Origin: Zarea fungicola
Lineage: Eukaryota > Ascomycota > Sordariomycetes > Hypocreales > Cordycipitaceae
Reading direction: 5' to 3'
NCBI GenBank assembly: GCA_900169235.1
Contig: FWCC01000270.1
Span: 1 to 64,000, forward strand
DNA: 64,000 nt
The translations under genes were made by a program, and so were the position numbers. Below, in pieces: positions 31,301 through 41,951 of this stretch. The notes under the pieces were generated by a model that made no database searches, had not been told where the DNA came from, and worked only from the letters and a program-made list of their open reading frames with translations. Each line of letters starts with the position of its first letter. The first letter of the stretch is position 1.

Positions 31301-32698
31301 GTGATATGCCGATTCCCCATTACTGCACGACACTGATTGACGATATCTCTACTCCATACTCCACGTCCAAGAAACGGGGTGCGTACGAACTAGGTACATT
31401 AATCACGCGCGGTCAATTTGTGTTTGCTGGTAAGATTTTGCATTCTTTCAACCTGGTCCCTGCGTTTCATGATATGTTGAGACAAATGTACATAGTTATG
31501 CCTTTGTCCCTTTTTTCGGACACTTGCATATCTATGTCAGAGTTGGAGGGGGGCGTGTGTTCTGCACTTGCCCCTTTCCGTCAGCTTTTTTTTTTTTGTC
31601 CTTCTCTTCCTTTGTCGACCATGCTCCCATAATTTAGTGGTAGAACTGTGGCCAACCATTTGGAAAGACATGGGCTCTGACATGGGCTCTCTTCGTTTCC
31701 TACCCCGGCCAGTTTGTCTCTCCCACGTTTAGACTGCCGGCCTGGCAATTGGACGGTCCGGCGCTTCTCCACTTCCCACCCCGGCCCCACATCCGTCTTG
31801 GCCCTTCCCGGAACTCATCAATGGGACTTGCCAGTATTGTTTGAATCAAATGAATTCCTCCCAAAAGGTATCGTCATAATTCATAAAAGAAATATATCTT
31901 CTTTTTGCATCCCTTGCATGAATTGATGAATTTGTAAATTGTTTCTCCCGTTGGCGCAGTGACTGTAGCACAAGAAGAAAAGAATGAGAACAGGGAGCGG
32001 GGAAAGGTGCATGGCGTGCCTGGACGTGCATACGCCACACAGCGGCCACCAAGCAGCCACTGGGCAGCAATTCACTGGCTACTACCCTACATTATGCGGC
32101 TATAGATTAAGCAGCCCAAAAAATGACCATCAGTTTTGTAATAGAGGGAAGTTTTGGTTTTTTTTTTTTTTATATATATGAATAAAAAGAGATGACGTGG
32201 AAATCATTACGATGAGCGCTTTTCAATATGCCGTCTTTGTGCGTTGTGTGTGTGTGTATATGTGTTGCATTGTGGCGCATTTTGTTAATGCCTAAAATGT
32301 AAACCTCTATGCAAGCCATACCAACTTGAGCAAAGATGCACCCGAGTGGCGTGATGTGTTGAGAAATACACATCATAATCTCTGCTTTTGTTAGCATTCT
32401 CAACGAAAACGTAAGAATTTTATGTATGAGCAACTTGAGAGTGAACTGCATAGTATGGTATAATAATAATATATATAGTATAGCTCTGTGATGTAAAGTC
32501 TAGTCGGATGTAAAGCTCATTTACTTCATGTACGTCTACTCTCTCTTTGCAAAAGGTAAGGATATCCGCCGCTCAACGCTTAAAAACATTCAAAGGAGCC
32601 CAGCCTAAAATATAGAGGCCAAGGAAAGCAACAACAACAAAAAAAAATAGAGTAAAATAAACGCCCAAAAGATGAAAAGCCCATCATATTGTTTCTCA
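28327..32698. other. 4.4-kb region with no recognisable gene upstream of KCS1
   Basis: I find no supported protein in this interval on either strand. From about 29330 to 29720 the plus strand is strongly C/T-rich, like a promoter or 5' leader for a rightward transcript, but no convincing frame follows. TACGGAGTA-type motifs occur at 29108-29123 (two overlapping copies) and 29977-29985. A two-copy minisatellite lies at 30939-31017. GT-rich microsatellite sequence is near 32238-32262. The region could carry a long non-coding RNA or the long KCS1 leader. Confidence 0.45.
30939..31017. repeat. Two-copy minisatellite, 41 + 38 bp
   Basis: GGGTGGACAAGACACC-CCTA followed by TCCTCTT-CC-CCTTCCCAC occurs at 30939-30979 and again, three bases shorter, at 30980-31017. 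The copies are directly adjacent. It is a recent tandem duplication in intergenic DNA. Confidence 0.9.
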
Positions 32699-35600
32699 TC
32701 ATCGCCATGTCTGCTGTGACTGAGATCCCAACGTAGGAATGTCAGACTGCGTCTTCTTCGCTGCGTCAAGCTCGGCGTCTACATCCCACGCCTGCCAAAA
32801 GTCGCCCATCTCTCGTACCATGTCCTCTACCATGTCCATCGGTTCGACGGACATGGTTGCCTCCCTTGCACGCAGCGGCGCGTCTCTGTTCTCAACGTCC
32901 ACGGCATCGTCTCCCGGAGCATCCCTCCTCGCCGCGTCGAAGCTACTGCTGGTGCTGCTCTTGGCGACATAGCTGGAGCCCTGACTCTGACTCTGACTCT
33001 GACTGCCGCCAGCACCACGGACAGTGGGAGCGTCAACCGTAGAATCTATATCAGCTGACACGTGAAACCGGTGACGCAGCCCGTCTGTACGCTTCACCAC
33101 TGACGAAAAGTGTTTGCCAAACTTTTCATTGGACGCCGTGGGGAGCTCGGCGAGCGGCGTCCTAGGCGGCGGCGACGATCGTCCGCCACGGAGTGCTTTT
33201 GGGACATGAGCAGCGGCAGCATCATCATCACTGCCGCTCGATGCATTGCTCGTAGCGGCGGTGCATGGCCCTTCTTCACCTGGTAAAATTGCCCAGGATA
33301 CTCGGTTGTTTGTCCGGCGGGCCGCACCAGGCTCCCGCGACGATAGGATGCCACTCAGGCCAGGGTGTCGAAGCCTCGATCCTGGGAGTGTGTGGCGCTT
33401 TCGCACACGGAGACGCTCTGGAGACGGTGTTGAAAAGGCGGCAAACGATTTGAACGTGAAGCGAGGCTCCGTGCCGCCTTTACTAGCCTGCGCATGTACA
33501 TCTGTCGTCGGAGTACTAGGTGGAGGAGGAGTGGTAGCCGCTGAGCCGGAAAGATGCGACTCCACCGGTGCAGCGGATGGCCTTTTGGAAGAAGCAGACA
33601 AGGTAGATGCCTCGGCGGATAGTTGCTCGGGTTCGTTGTGTATCGTGGCTGAAGTGGATTCCCCAGTCTCCTCCGTTGCAGACATGGACAGCCCCCTCGT
33701 TGCACCGTTTTGCTGATGCTTTGGTGATAAAGCATGACATGTAGGAGCGACGGTGTTGTCAGTAACCAGCTCTGGCGTACTGCGTCGAGGTGTCTGTGGC
33801 GCCGGCAGAGCTGCATCGCAAACTTGCCCAGAAGGTAGTCGGCACCGCTTGTTTGCTTGTTCAATAACTGCCTCGTAAGAACTTGAAGCCGGTACTGATG
33901 ACTCTTCTGCACCAACTTCACTGTTCGTCACAGCCTGCTCATTCGCCACAACATTCTCAGCTTCGACACTTGGTAGTACACACTCTTGCGTAACCTCCAG
34001 GCTGTGTTGCACAGTGCTAGAGGTTAGTCGCGTTAGCTGTACCCATTTACTAGTGGGAACAAAGCTTTTTAACATGGCCTTGAGCGAAAATTCAGACGGC
34101 TCTTGCTTGATTTTCGGCGAGGCTTCGATTGGATTTCTCGACGTCGTAAATGGTTGGGTCAATGCGTCGGCCGCGGAAGTCGGTATTTCCTCATTATCTT
34201 GCTGCTCTTCCGGAGCGAGGGCTGAACTGCACGTGTTATTTGCTGGGGCAGTTTCGGGCCCATTTACCACTGTTTCCAATATAGCTGACTTGTTGATAAC
34301 TGTGTCTGACGCATGAGCTGATTCGCCATCTATATTTGACAGACGTGAATCCTCAATCTGACGTGGCTCGTCATGTGTCATGATAACTTCCTTGGACTCC
34401 GTAGAGTTAATCGTATGCTGAAGGATCTCTGTGTCTGTTGCTTCTTCGGCTACAACAGGATTGATAAAAGTCGACGCATCCGTCTCGTCCGTATCCGACG
34501 AACCGGCAGCCTCCGTGGCCGCCTCAGCCATGACCACGTCACTCGATTCTTCGTGTTCGACCATGTGAAGGCCGCCAGTAGCTCTGCTTTCGGTATCCTC
34601 CTCCAATTCATCACCTGCTTCCGCAGACGATTCTGCATCTTCCGCACATTCTCCTAGCTCTGAAATATCTGGAGAGTAAGAGAGTTCGGTAAGATCAGAG
34701 TCAGAATCCGATGTATTGTCATTTTCTGAACAGCTTTCATTCTCAAGAGTCGTTGGTCTCGGCTGCGCTTCTTCAGATACAGCGTCACTTGCGCGGTCGC
34801 TTCCGTTTTCACTTTCTGACAAGTCCGACAACTCTGACAGCTCTGACAACTCCTCGTCGTCGCTATCTGATAAATCCGGCAACTCGGGGCACGAGTCAAG
34901 AGTGACATTGATGACAAATTCTTCATCTTGAAAGGCTCTTACCGGGTTGCCGTTGTGGATATTTGATGCACCTTGATTGGACGCTGGACTAGGAGATTTG
35001 CTGCGCGACTCTGCTGATGATGAATCCGACGAGTTCGACGTATTATGCATATTCCCTTTAAACTTCAGCGGAGATGGCTGTGCTTCCATCTTTTCCTGCT
35101 TCACCTTTCTAAGAGAAACAGGGGACGACAATGTCGCTGCAGCTTGCGCGTCTCTGCTCAGCTTTTCGCCATGTTCATTGTTGGGAACGGTGGGGCTTGC
35201 CGGATTCTTAGTCTTTGGCTGTTGCTTGGGAGGTGAAATAAGCTGGCTGGTAAATTCTCTCTTTATAAGTTTTGTTGTCGGCTGCAATGCTGTGTTTGCC
35301 GTTCTTGGTTCCTCTTTAACGACCACTAAACTTGGTTGGCCGGCACACGGAATAGGCCGCGAGCTTTCTAATCTTTCGGGCGCACTGGCGAAAGACTTCA
35401 TAACGACACCTTCTGAAATGCTCTCAGAAGCCTCAACTCTTGGTTTCTTAGGGGCAACTGTTCTCAGCCAGTTGTGGCCCGCCTTTCGTTTTCGACTCAC
35501 GGCAGCACCACATGCTTGCGAGTCGGCCTGCACCGGTGCTTGCGTCGTAGTCGGCTCTGATTCTTGTACACTATGGCGCCATGCTTGAACAACGTTCAAA

Positions 35601-36178
35601 TCCTCGTCATCAAGGAATGCATGTCTCTCGGAGGATAATGATGCTGTATTGAGGCTCCGCGGACTAGGCAGATGGCACTCTGGATTACTGGATGCCGCAT
35701 GTGTGGTTAATTGTTCTGTATAGTTGGGGAGCTGGGCAGTCGTATTCAGGTTTGTCCGAACTATTCTCGCCCATGGAAATGGCGGTCGCTCTTGATTCGG
35801 CTGTTCCTTGCTGGATGCTGGATGCGTGATTCCTTGGTCTACATGGTTGAGGACCGGGGCAGTCGTATACGATTTTGGCCAACTTATTCTCGCCCATGGG
35901 GGTATCGGTCGATCTGGATTCGGCTGCTTCTTGCTGGCCCAGGGATTCCTCCAGCCTTTGCTGCTTTCAAAGGGTCCCCTCAGTGAGGATGAAAGCAATC
36001 TTGGCGTCGAGCCTGCGAGGAAACGTTGGCCAGCCAGCTCATACCGGCGTTTTCTCTCTCTCGGATTCTCGTATTGGTCGTCGTCGGATCCAAAGTAAAA
36101 GACGTCTTCATCGGGACACTTGGCCTCGCAGTAGATTGTATCGACGGGCCTGTTTGGCCGAGATTGTCTGGCCGACAT
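32699..36178 (-). CDS. Large disordered, probably nuclear protein (1159 aa) with internal tandem repeat
   Basis: A single frame. The ATG at 36178 (MSARQSRPNRP) is preferred over an upstream in-frame ATG at 36313, because the latter segment is unlike the rest and adds nothing conserved. The N-terminal 80 residues look ordered (ELAGQRFLAGSTPRLLSSS, then GWRNPWASKK). Residues 82-163 are two 41-residue tandem repeats containing PWARI. Basic clusters (SRKRKAGHNWLRTVAPKKPR) suggest nuclear import. A long acidic Ser/Asp/Glu stretch follows in the middle (SDSDDEELSELSELSDLSES). The C-terminus GDFWQAWDVDAELDAAKK looks like a short helix that may bind a partner. I recognise no domain and assign no function. 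Confidence 0.75.
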   Translation of the reverse strand: MSARQSRPNRPVDTIYCEAKCPDEDVFYFGSDDDQYENPRERKRRYELAGQRFLAGSTPRLLSSSLRGPFESSKGWRNPWASKKQPNPDRPIPPWARISWPKSYTTAPVLNHVDQGITHPASSKEQPNQERPPFPWARIVRTNLNTTAQLPNYTEQLTTHAASSNPECHLPSPRSLNTASLSSERHAFLDDEDLNVVQAWRHSVQESEPTTTQAPVQADSQACGAAVSRKRKAGHNWLRTVAPKKPRVEASESISEGVVMKSFASAPERLESSRPIPCAGQPSLVVVKEEPRTANTALQPTTKLIKREFTSQLISPPKQQPKTKNPASPTVPNNEHGEKLSRDAQAAATLSSPVSLRKVKQEKMEAQPSPLKFKGNMHNTSNSSDSSSAESRSKSPSPASNQGASNIHNGNPVRAFQDEEFVINVTLDSCPELPDLSDSDDEELSELSELSDLSESENGSDRASDAVSEEAQPRPTTLENESCSENDNTSDSDSDLTELSYSPDISELGECAEDAESSAEAGDELEEDTESRATGGLHMVEHEESSDVVMAEAATEAAGSSDTDETDASTFINPVVAEEATDTEILQHTINSTESKEVIMTHDEPRQIEDSRLSNIDGESAHASDTVINKSAILETVVNGPETAPANNTCSSALAPEEQQDNEEIPTSAADALTQPFTTSRNPIEASPKIKQEPSEFSLKAMLKSFVPTSKWVQLTRLTSSTVQHSLEVTQECVLPSVEAENVVANEQAVTNSEVGAEESSVPASSSYEAVIEQANKRCRLPSGQVCDAALPAPQTPRRSTPELVTDNTVAPTCHALSPKHQQNGATRGLSMSATEETGESTSATIHNEPEQLSAEASTLSASSKRPSAAPVESHLSGSAATTPPPPSTPTTDVHAQASKGGTEPRFTFKSFAAFSTPSPERLRVRKRHTLPGSRLRHPGLSGILSSREPGAARRTNNRVSWAILPGEEGPCTAATSNASSGSDDDAAAAHVPKALRGGRSSPPPRTPLAELPTASNEKFGKHFSSVVKRTDGLRHRFHVSADIDSTVDAPTVRGAGGSQSQSQSQGSSYVAKSSTSSSFDAARRDAPGDDAVDVENRDAPLRAREATMSVEPMDMVEDMVREMGDFWQAWDVDAELDAAKKTQSDIPTLGSQSQQTWR
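35690..35935 (-). repeat. In-frame tandem repeat, 2 x 123 bp
   Basis: Two 41-codon units at 35935-35813 and 35812-35690 encode S-K-K/E-Q-P-N blocks that include PWARI and end in H-A/P-A-S. They are homologous but diverged, so the duplication is old and kept in frame. Confidence 0.75.
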
Positions 36179-37003
36179 GGCGTGCAACAGTCGACACGAA
36201 ATTATTGACTTTGGAGATTCATGGAATTCGTCATTACCACAGCAATGCCAATGACGTTCAAGGGCAAGGGGGGCTTGAGGCTCGGTGTTTCCCAGCCAAT
36301 GGCTTAATCTCATTCATGTCTCAGGCAGGCAAAAGTTCACGAACTGTCACCCACAAACGCGTCCTGCGCGCGTTTCCACGTGACGGCGCGTAAAGAGTAC
36401 TGTTTCGCGTTTGCCAACAGCTCACCAGACGATTAAATTTGGAATATTAAGAAAATTATTTTGCCCTTTCAATCTTTTACTTTTGAAAATTTAAATCCGT
36501 TTATTTTATTTCCGCCGATATTTTTGTTTAGTTGGAAAACCTTGCCTAAATGGCGGCTCTTTGTTGGACAGAGTCGTCTAGATGAGGCTGCTTTTCACCT
36601 TTGGCGCCTAAAGGCAGGGAATAAGAATGGCGCCATTTTAAGCCTTCACAAGGTAACAAAAAACATGCTACAGTAATTACTAATAACAAATAAATAGAAA
36701 AGAATAATGCTAATAGTAAATATTCTACATACAAGACCAGGATCAAGACTGGGGAAACTGGCATACAATGAATTGGCTTAAGGATATGACATTTAGCTTG
36801 GTCTAGGAGGTCATGAAGCATGTTAAAATAATTAAGCAGAAGTTAGTTCTCATGTTTCCTAACCAGGCGCCGACGGAGAATAGTCTACGCCTAGCCTCCT
36901 AGTACTCCGTACTGTCGAGGCGGACGTTGCCCAGGCGATGTACCTCCTTCTCCCGGTGTAGCCTTTGGCTCCTCTGCGGTAGGGAAGTTCAATAGTTCCA
37001 TCT
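36179..37003. other. Intergenic region with the second copy of a dispersed repeat
   Basis: Contains the promoter of the large disordered protein gene and, at 36546-36600, the second copy of the repeat seen at 7096. TACTCCGTAC occurs at 36903-36912. A hydrophobic open frame across 36546-36821 overlaps the repeat and is not believed. Confidence 0.45.
36546..36600. repeat. Dispersed repeat, copy 2
   Basis: Diverged copy of the segment at 7096-7160, in the same orientation, including TAAATGGC-GCTC, GTTGGACAGA, TCGTC-AG and GCTGC--CACCTT-GGCG blocks. It lies in intergenic sequence. Confidence 0.6.
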
Positions 37004-37780
37004 TTAATAGTAGAAAAAGCGTAGTAAAATATGCGACAAAATCCAGCCAGCCTGGTATTCATAACTCTCCTCTGTTTGCTAGTCAAAGAAGATTCGATTT
37101 TGTTCACGAGATTGCCCTTTCTCATGAGACGAAATCTACAAACCTTCATCCTGTGTAGTGTTCTTATCATTGCCGGCACGACTGATAAGAATTCCAAAGA
37201 CGACAGGGGATCGCTGGCCTGGCCGGAGAGACGCAAGAATCTTCTCATTCTGTGTGAGGCGCCGGCGGTCTCCGTGTACGTCATGGTAGCCGTGTTCTCA
37301 CCCGTGGAATTGCAAGAGAGGGTTTTCATCCGTCGCATTACAAGTAAGTCGACCAAAATGCCGAAAGAACGGGATGCATTGATACGGAATATCGCTTCCA
37401 GAGCTCTGCATCCATCTGAAAAGGCCATGAACCAAAGTCGGACTCTATCCAGAGGGATTCCGCCTCAAGCTTGGTTATTACTGCTACTCGTATAATAGTA
37501 TTTACGCATTGTTGTTGAACTGCACTCTTGTCTGATTCTTGCCGGGCTACCGAGTAAATGTTGATGGCGTTGATTGGTCATTTGATGATTTTGTTGTCCC
37601 TGTCTTAACAGTCGACGGTGTCTTTTCCTGCGAGGGTTCATACATACTTGTGGCGTCGAGATGCTCGTGCAGTTGCAGGCCGGCTTCAATAAATCGTCCA
37701 GATCAACGTCACGATATTCTAGAAATAAACAGTACTTTTCCACGAGAAACAATGTTGAGTGATCTCTAGCAACACACCTG
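37004..37780 (-). other. Fragments of an unresolved spliced gene or pseudogene
   Basis: Several minus-strand open segments look like protein but lie in different frames. Within 37577-37341 there is a segment with ITKLEAESLWIESDFGSWPF and MDAELWKRYSVSMHPVL. Within 37297-37144 there is QNEKILASLRPGQRSPVVFG followed by ILISRAGNDKNTTQDE. The latter splices cleanly across a 72-bp GT-AG intron to 37071-37004 (EESYEYQAGWILSHILLRF, then stop). Upstream segments around 37670-37735 and 37600 are also protein-like. I could not find a consistent intron joining the first two segments, so this may be a gene with weak splice sites or a decaying one. A competing unspliced frame on the same strand (36859-37428, 189 codons) is possible. 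No family is recognised. Confidence 0.35.
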
Positions 37781-38187
37781 AGGTTGTAGGTGGGCCTCGC
37801 TGGCTCTAGTGGCAGACCTCCAAAAGTGGTGGAGCAGAGTGGACCAGAAATCGCAACGGTCACCGCCTGCCTTGTTGACTGGCAGGTTTTTATTTTGCCG
37901 CCTTGACCATTGGGAAGAAAAGATAATTGCTGTGATGCTCCATAGCTCAGCAGGTTCTGCTTCTCAAGGGAACGTGTGGCCTGCATATTTCTTGCTTTCC
38001 CGACATACAAACGACGGCGAAATTCAATTTGCTGCCCGACGCCGCACACAAACTTCCAGTCTTAATTAAATATTTACGGTCGACAGACAAAGCCTAGGTC
38101 AAAGCTGCACTACACCAGCCAACTTTTTTCCCACCTTCTCCATCTGGTCCTGGTAGCTTCAGCCGAAGCCAAACACGGTTGCCCACC
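37781..38187. promoter_or_regulatory. Upstream region of MTR4
   Basis: About 400 bp before the MTR4 start, containing its promoter and possibly the 5' end of the uncertain minus-strand gene. The leader just before the ATG ends in GCCCACC, a strong start context. Confidence 0.4.
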
Positions 38188-41100
38188 ATGGACGAAATGT
38201 TTGATGTGTTTGAGGGCAACGCCGACCCTGCGAGTGCGAGCGAGGACGAAAGAGTGCAGACCAAGAAAACCACCAGAGACCACACCAAGAAGAGAAAGGC
38301 AGACGAGGCCATGAACGGCAAGGGTGCCGCCGAAACCCACACTGAGAATGCCACAGAAGATGCTGAGATGGGCGAGACTAGCGAGGCGCCCTCCAGAGAT
38401 GAAGAGGCCGAACAGGACGACGACTCGGACACGCCCAGCCAGCAGGACAAGAAACGCCGTAAGAAGGAAGATGCAGCGGTGCCTGTCATGGCCGATACCT
38501 TTGAGACAGCGCAATCCAGAGAAGTCGCCGGCGCGGCCACATTTGTTCCCCAGGACTCGTCGCTCATCCTGTCACACAATATTCAGCATCAGGTCGCACT
38601 GCCACCAGACCTGGACTACGAATACGTCCCGCTATCAGAGCACAAGTCGCCTGCCGAGCCGGCGCGAACATATCCCTTCAAGCTGGATCCTTTCCAGAGC
38701 TTGTCGGTTGCTTCAATTGAGCGCGATGAGAGTGTGCTCGTCTCTGCGCACACCTCTGCCGGTAAGACAGTTGTCGCCGAATACGCTGTCGCGCAGTGCT
38801 TGAAGCGCAACCAGCGTGTCATCTATACCAGCCCCATCAAGGCCCTGAGCAACCAGAAATACAGAGACTTTGAGGCCATCTTCGGCGATGTCGGTCTAAT
38901 GACTGGTGATGTCACAATTAACCCGACTGCCAGCTGTCTGGTCATGACGACGGAGATTTTGCGGTCCATGCTGTATCGCGGCTCCGAGATTATGCGAGAA
39001 GTCGCGTGGGTCGTATTTGACGAGATTCACTACATGCGCGACAAGACACGAGGTGTCGTCTGGGAAGAGACCATCATCATGCTGCCCGACAAGGTCCGCT
39101 ACGTCTTTCTCTCCGCCACCATTCCCAACGCCTTTCAGTTTGCCGAATGGATTGCCAAGATCCACCACCAGGCCTGCCACGTTGTATATACCGACTTCCG
39201 ACCCACGCCCCTGCAAAACTACTTTTACCCGGCCGGTGGCTCCGGTGCGCGCATTGTCGTCGACGAAAAGGGCAACTTCAATGAGGACAACTTCAACATA
39301 GTAATGAAGGAGGTTGAGGAGAAGAAGGGCGCCGACCCCAACGATATCAATGCCAAGACGACTGGCAAGGGCAAGAACAAGAAAACCCACAAGGGAGGTG
39401 CCGATGACGGCTCCGACATGAGCAAGATTATCCGCATGACGATTCGAAAGAGCTTCAACCCTGTCATTGTTTTCAACTTCAGCAAGCGAGAGTGCGAGAA
39501 CATGGCCATTAGCATCTCAAAACTGAGCCTCAATGACGACTCTGAAAAGGCCATGGTCAACAAGGTTTTCCAGAGTGCTATTGAGAGCTTGTCGGAGCAG
39601 GACCGTGACCTGCCTCAAATCAAGAATCTGCTGCCTCTTCTGGTGCGTGGTATCGGTGTCCATCACTCTGGTCTCCTGCCCATTCTGAAGGAGACTATTG
39701 AGATTCTTTTCCAAGAATCTCTCATCAAGGTTCTCTTCGCTACTGAAACATTCTCCATTGGCTTGAACATGCCTGCCAAGACTGTCGTGTTCACCCAGGT
39801 TACCAAGTGGGATGGTGTGAAGCGTCGCCCTCTCACATCGTCCGAGTACGTGCAGATGGCTGGTCGTGCTGGTCGTCGTGGTCTCGACGCCCGAGGTATT
39901 GTTATCATGATGATTGACGACAAGCTGGAGCCTGACACCGCCAAGGAGATTGTCACTGGCCAACAGGACAGACTCAACTCTGCCTTTTACCTGGGCTACA
40001 ACATGATTCTCAACTTGCTGAGAATCGAGGCTATTTCTCCCGAGTTTATGCTGGAGAGATGCTTCCACCAGTTCCAGAATGCTGCCAGTGTCCCCTCGCT
40101 CGAAAGGGAACTCATGGCGCTACAGCAGGAGAGGGACGGTGCCGTCATTCCCGATGAGGCAACCATCAAGGACTATTACCAGATTCGACAACAACTCAAC
40201 ACATATACAAGGGATATGCGCTCCGTCATTCAGCTCCCCAACTACAGTCTCGACTTCCTTCAGCCTGGCCGCTTGGTGCAGATTTACAACCCCAAAGAGT
40301 CGCCCGACAACGTTGCCGGTGGCCTGGACTTTGGCTGGGGTGTAATTGTCAACCACTACCCGCGCCGCAGCCCCAAGCTTGGCGAGCCAGAGCACATCCC
40401 GCAGGAGTCCTACATTATCGATGTACTGCTTACGATATCTGCGTCGAGTGCCGATATTGTTCCTGGACAGCCTGCCTCCGAGATGCCTACTGGCCTCGTG
40501 CCGGCCAATGGCGACCAAAGCACCATCACTGCCGTTGTTCCTTGTCTTCTCACCTGCATCAAGGCCATTAGCCAGATTCGTCTCTTTATGCCTAAAGACG
40601 GTCTCAAGGCTGACAAGGACCGCGAAACCGTGCAAAAGTCTCTTGCCGAAGTGAAGCGCCGCTTCCCCGACGGCCTGCCGATTCTCGATCCCCTTGAGAA
40701 CATGGACATAACTGATGACTCGTTCAAGAAGCTGCTGCGCAAGATTGAAGTGCTCGAGTCACGACTGCTGGCCAACCCGCTCCATCTCTCACCACTGCTG
40801 CCGTCTCTGTGGGACCAGTACCATGCCAAGACGGTGCTGTCGGAGCAGATCAAGGCCAAGAAGAAGTCGATTTCCAAGGCCCACAGCATCTCGCAGATGG
40901 ACGAGCTCAAGTCGCGCAAGCGTGTCCTTCGCCGCCTTGGCTTCATCAACGACGCCGAAGTGGTGCAGCTCAAGGCGCGCGTTGCCTGCGAGATTTCATC
41001 CACCGAGGGCCACGAGCTGGTGCTCTCGGAGCTGCTGTTTGACCGCTTCTTCAACGAGATGACGCCGGAGACGTGCGCGGCCATTCTCAGCTGCTTCATC

Positions 41101-41547
41101 TTTGACGAAAAGGTGGAGGCGACGGCGCTGAAGGAGGACCTGCAGAAGCCGTTTCGCGAGATTCAGGCCAAGGCACGCATCGTGGCCAAGGTTAGCCAGG
41201 AGTGCAAGCTGGATGTGAATGAGGAGGAGTACGCGGCCAGCCTGAAGTGGCAGCTCATGGAGACTGTGTTTGCATGGGCACAGGGCCGACCGTTTTCTGA
41301 AATTTGGTCAGTTGCTATTCACGCAGAATAAAATGTAAAGTGATTGCTAACCTTTTTTTTTTGTAGCAAAATGACAAATGTCTATGAAGGATCACTGATC
41401 CGACTGTTCCGCCGCCTGGAAGAATTGCTTCGCCAAATGGGCCAGGCCGCCAAGGTTATGGGCAACGACGATCTCACCAAGAAGTTTGACGATAGCTTGC
41501 AGAAGATTAGAAGAGACATTGTGGCTGCGCAGAGTCTGTACCTATAG
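38188..41547 (+). CDS. MTR4: Exosome-associated ATP-dependent RNA helicase Mtr4
   Basis: Exons 38188-41306 and 41367-41547 join across a 60-bp intron with a GCTAAC branch site to give 1099 residues. The splice restores the family ending FSEICKMTNVYEGSLIRLFRR and the terminal IVAAQSLYL. After an acidic, disordered N-terminus the Ski2-like core carries motif I AHTSAGKT (Lys near 193), motif II DEIH (near 278), motif III SATIPN and motif VI QMAGRAGRRG. The arch or stalk insertion and the C-terminal helical domain follow. Mtr4 is the helicase of the TRAMP complex and feeds RNA substrates to the nuclear exosome for rRNA, snoRNA and cryptic-transcript processing. The start MDEMFDVFEG is the usual N-terminus. 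Nothing is unusual. Confidence 0.97.
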
Positions 41548-41951
41548 CGGGCATCTTTGTGTGTCTCGGCTATGTTTCAACTAGTTTTTTTGTCAGCGTC
41601 TTTTGTCATGGTTTCTTTTCGTCAACAAGGGTCGTAATGGAGTCTTAGGGATATGAATTTTCATAAATATGCTTCTTGATTAGACTAGTTTTAAAAGTCC
41701 AGTTTAGCATTTTTTTTTGCTAGGCTGCGGAGGAGTCTGAAGTGGAGGGCATTCGCATTCAGGATGAGGAGATGATAGTATAAACGTAAATGGAAGATGT
41801 TTCTAACTGTTCCAAGGTATGCTGATCTATTCCAGCAAATCTCAAAATAATAAACCAAAAAGTAAAAGTTATAGAATCCCAAAACGCCCGCCACGGAAAA
41901 TCGTACTGTGAGAAAAAGATAATAATGAGCAGTAAAAGTAAAGACATTGGG

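Noticed and set aside
29745..31304. Several overlapping frames of 70-216 codons
   Set aside because: They shift frame at random, contain the minisatellite and show no domain. No splicing scheme joins them.
36546..36821. Hydrophobic 91-codon minus-strand frame resembling a membrane protein
   Set aside because: It overlaps the dispersed repeat copy and an AT-rich tract whose composition alone produces Leu/Ile/Phe codons.
39517..40068. Long antisense frames over MTR4 and other conserved genes
   Set aside because: They are shadows of strongly biased coding sequence on the other strand.
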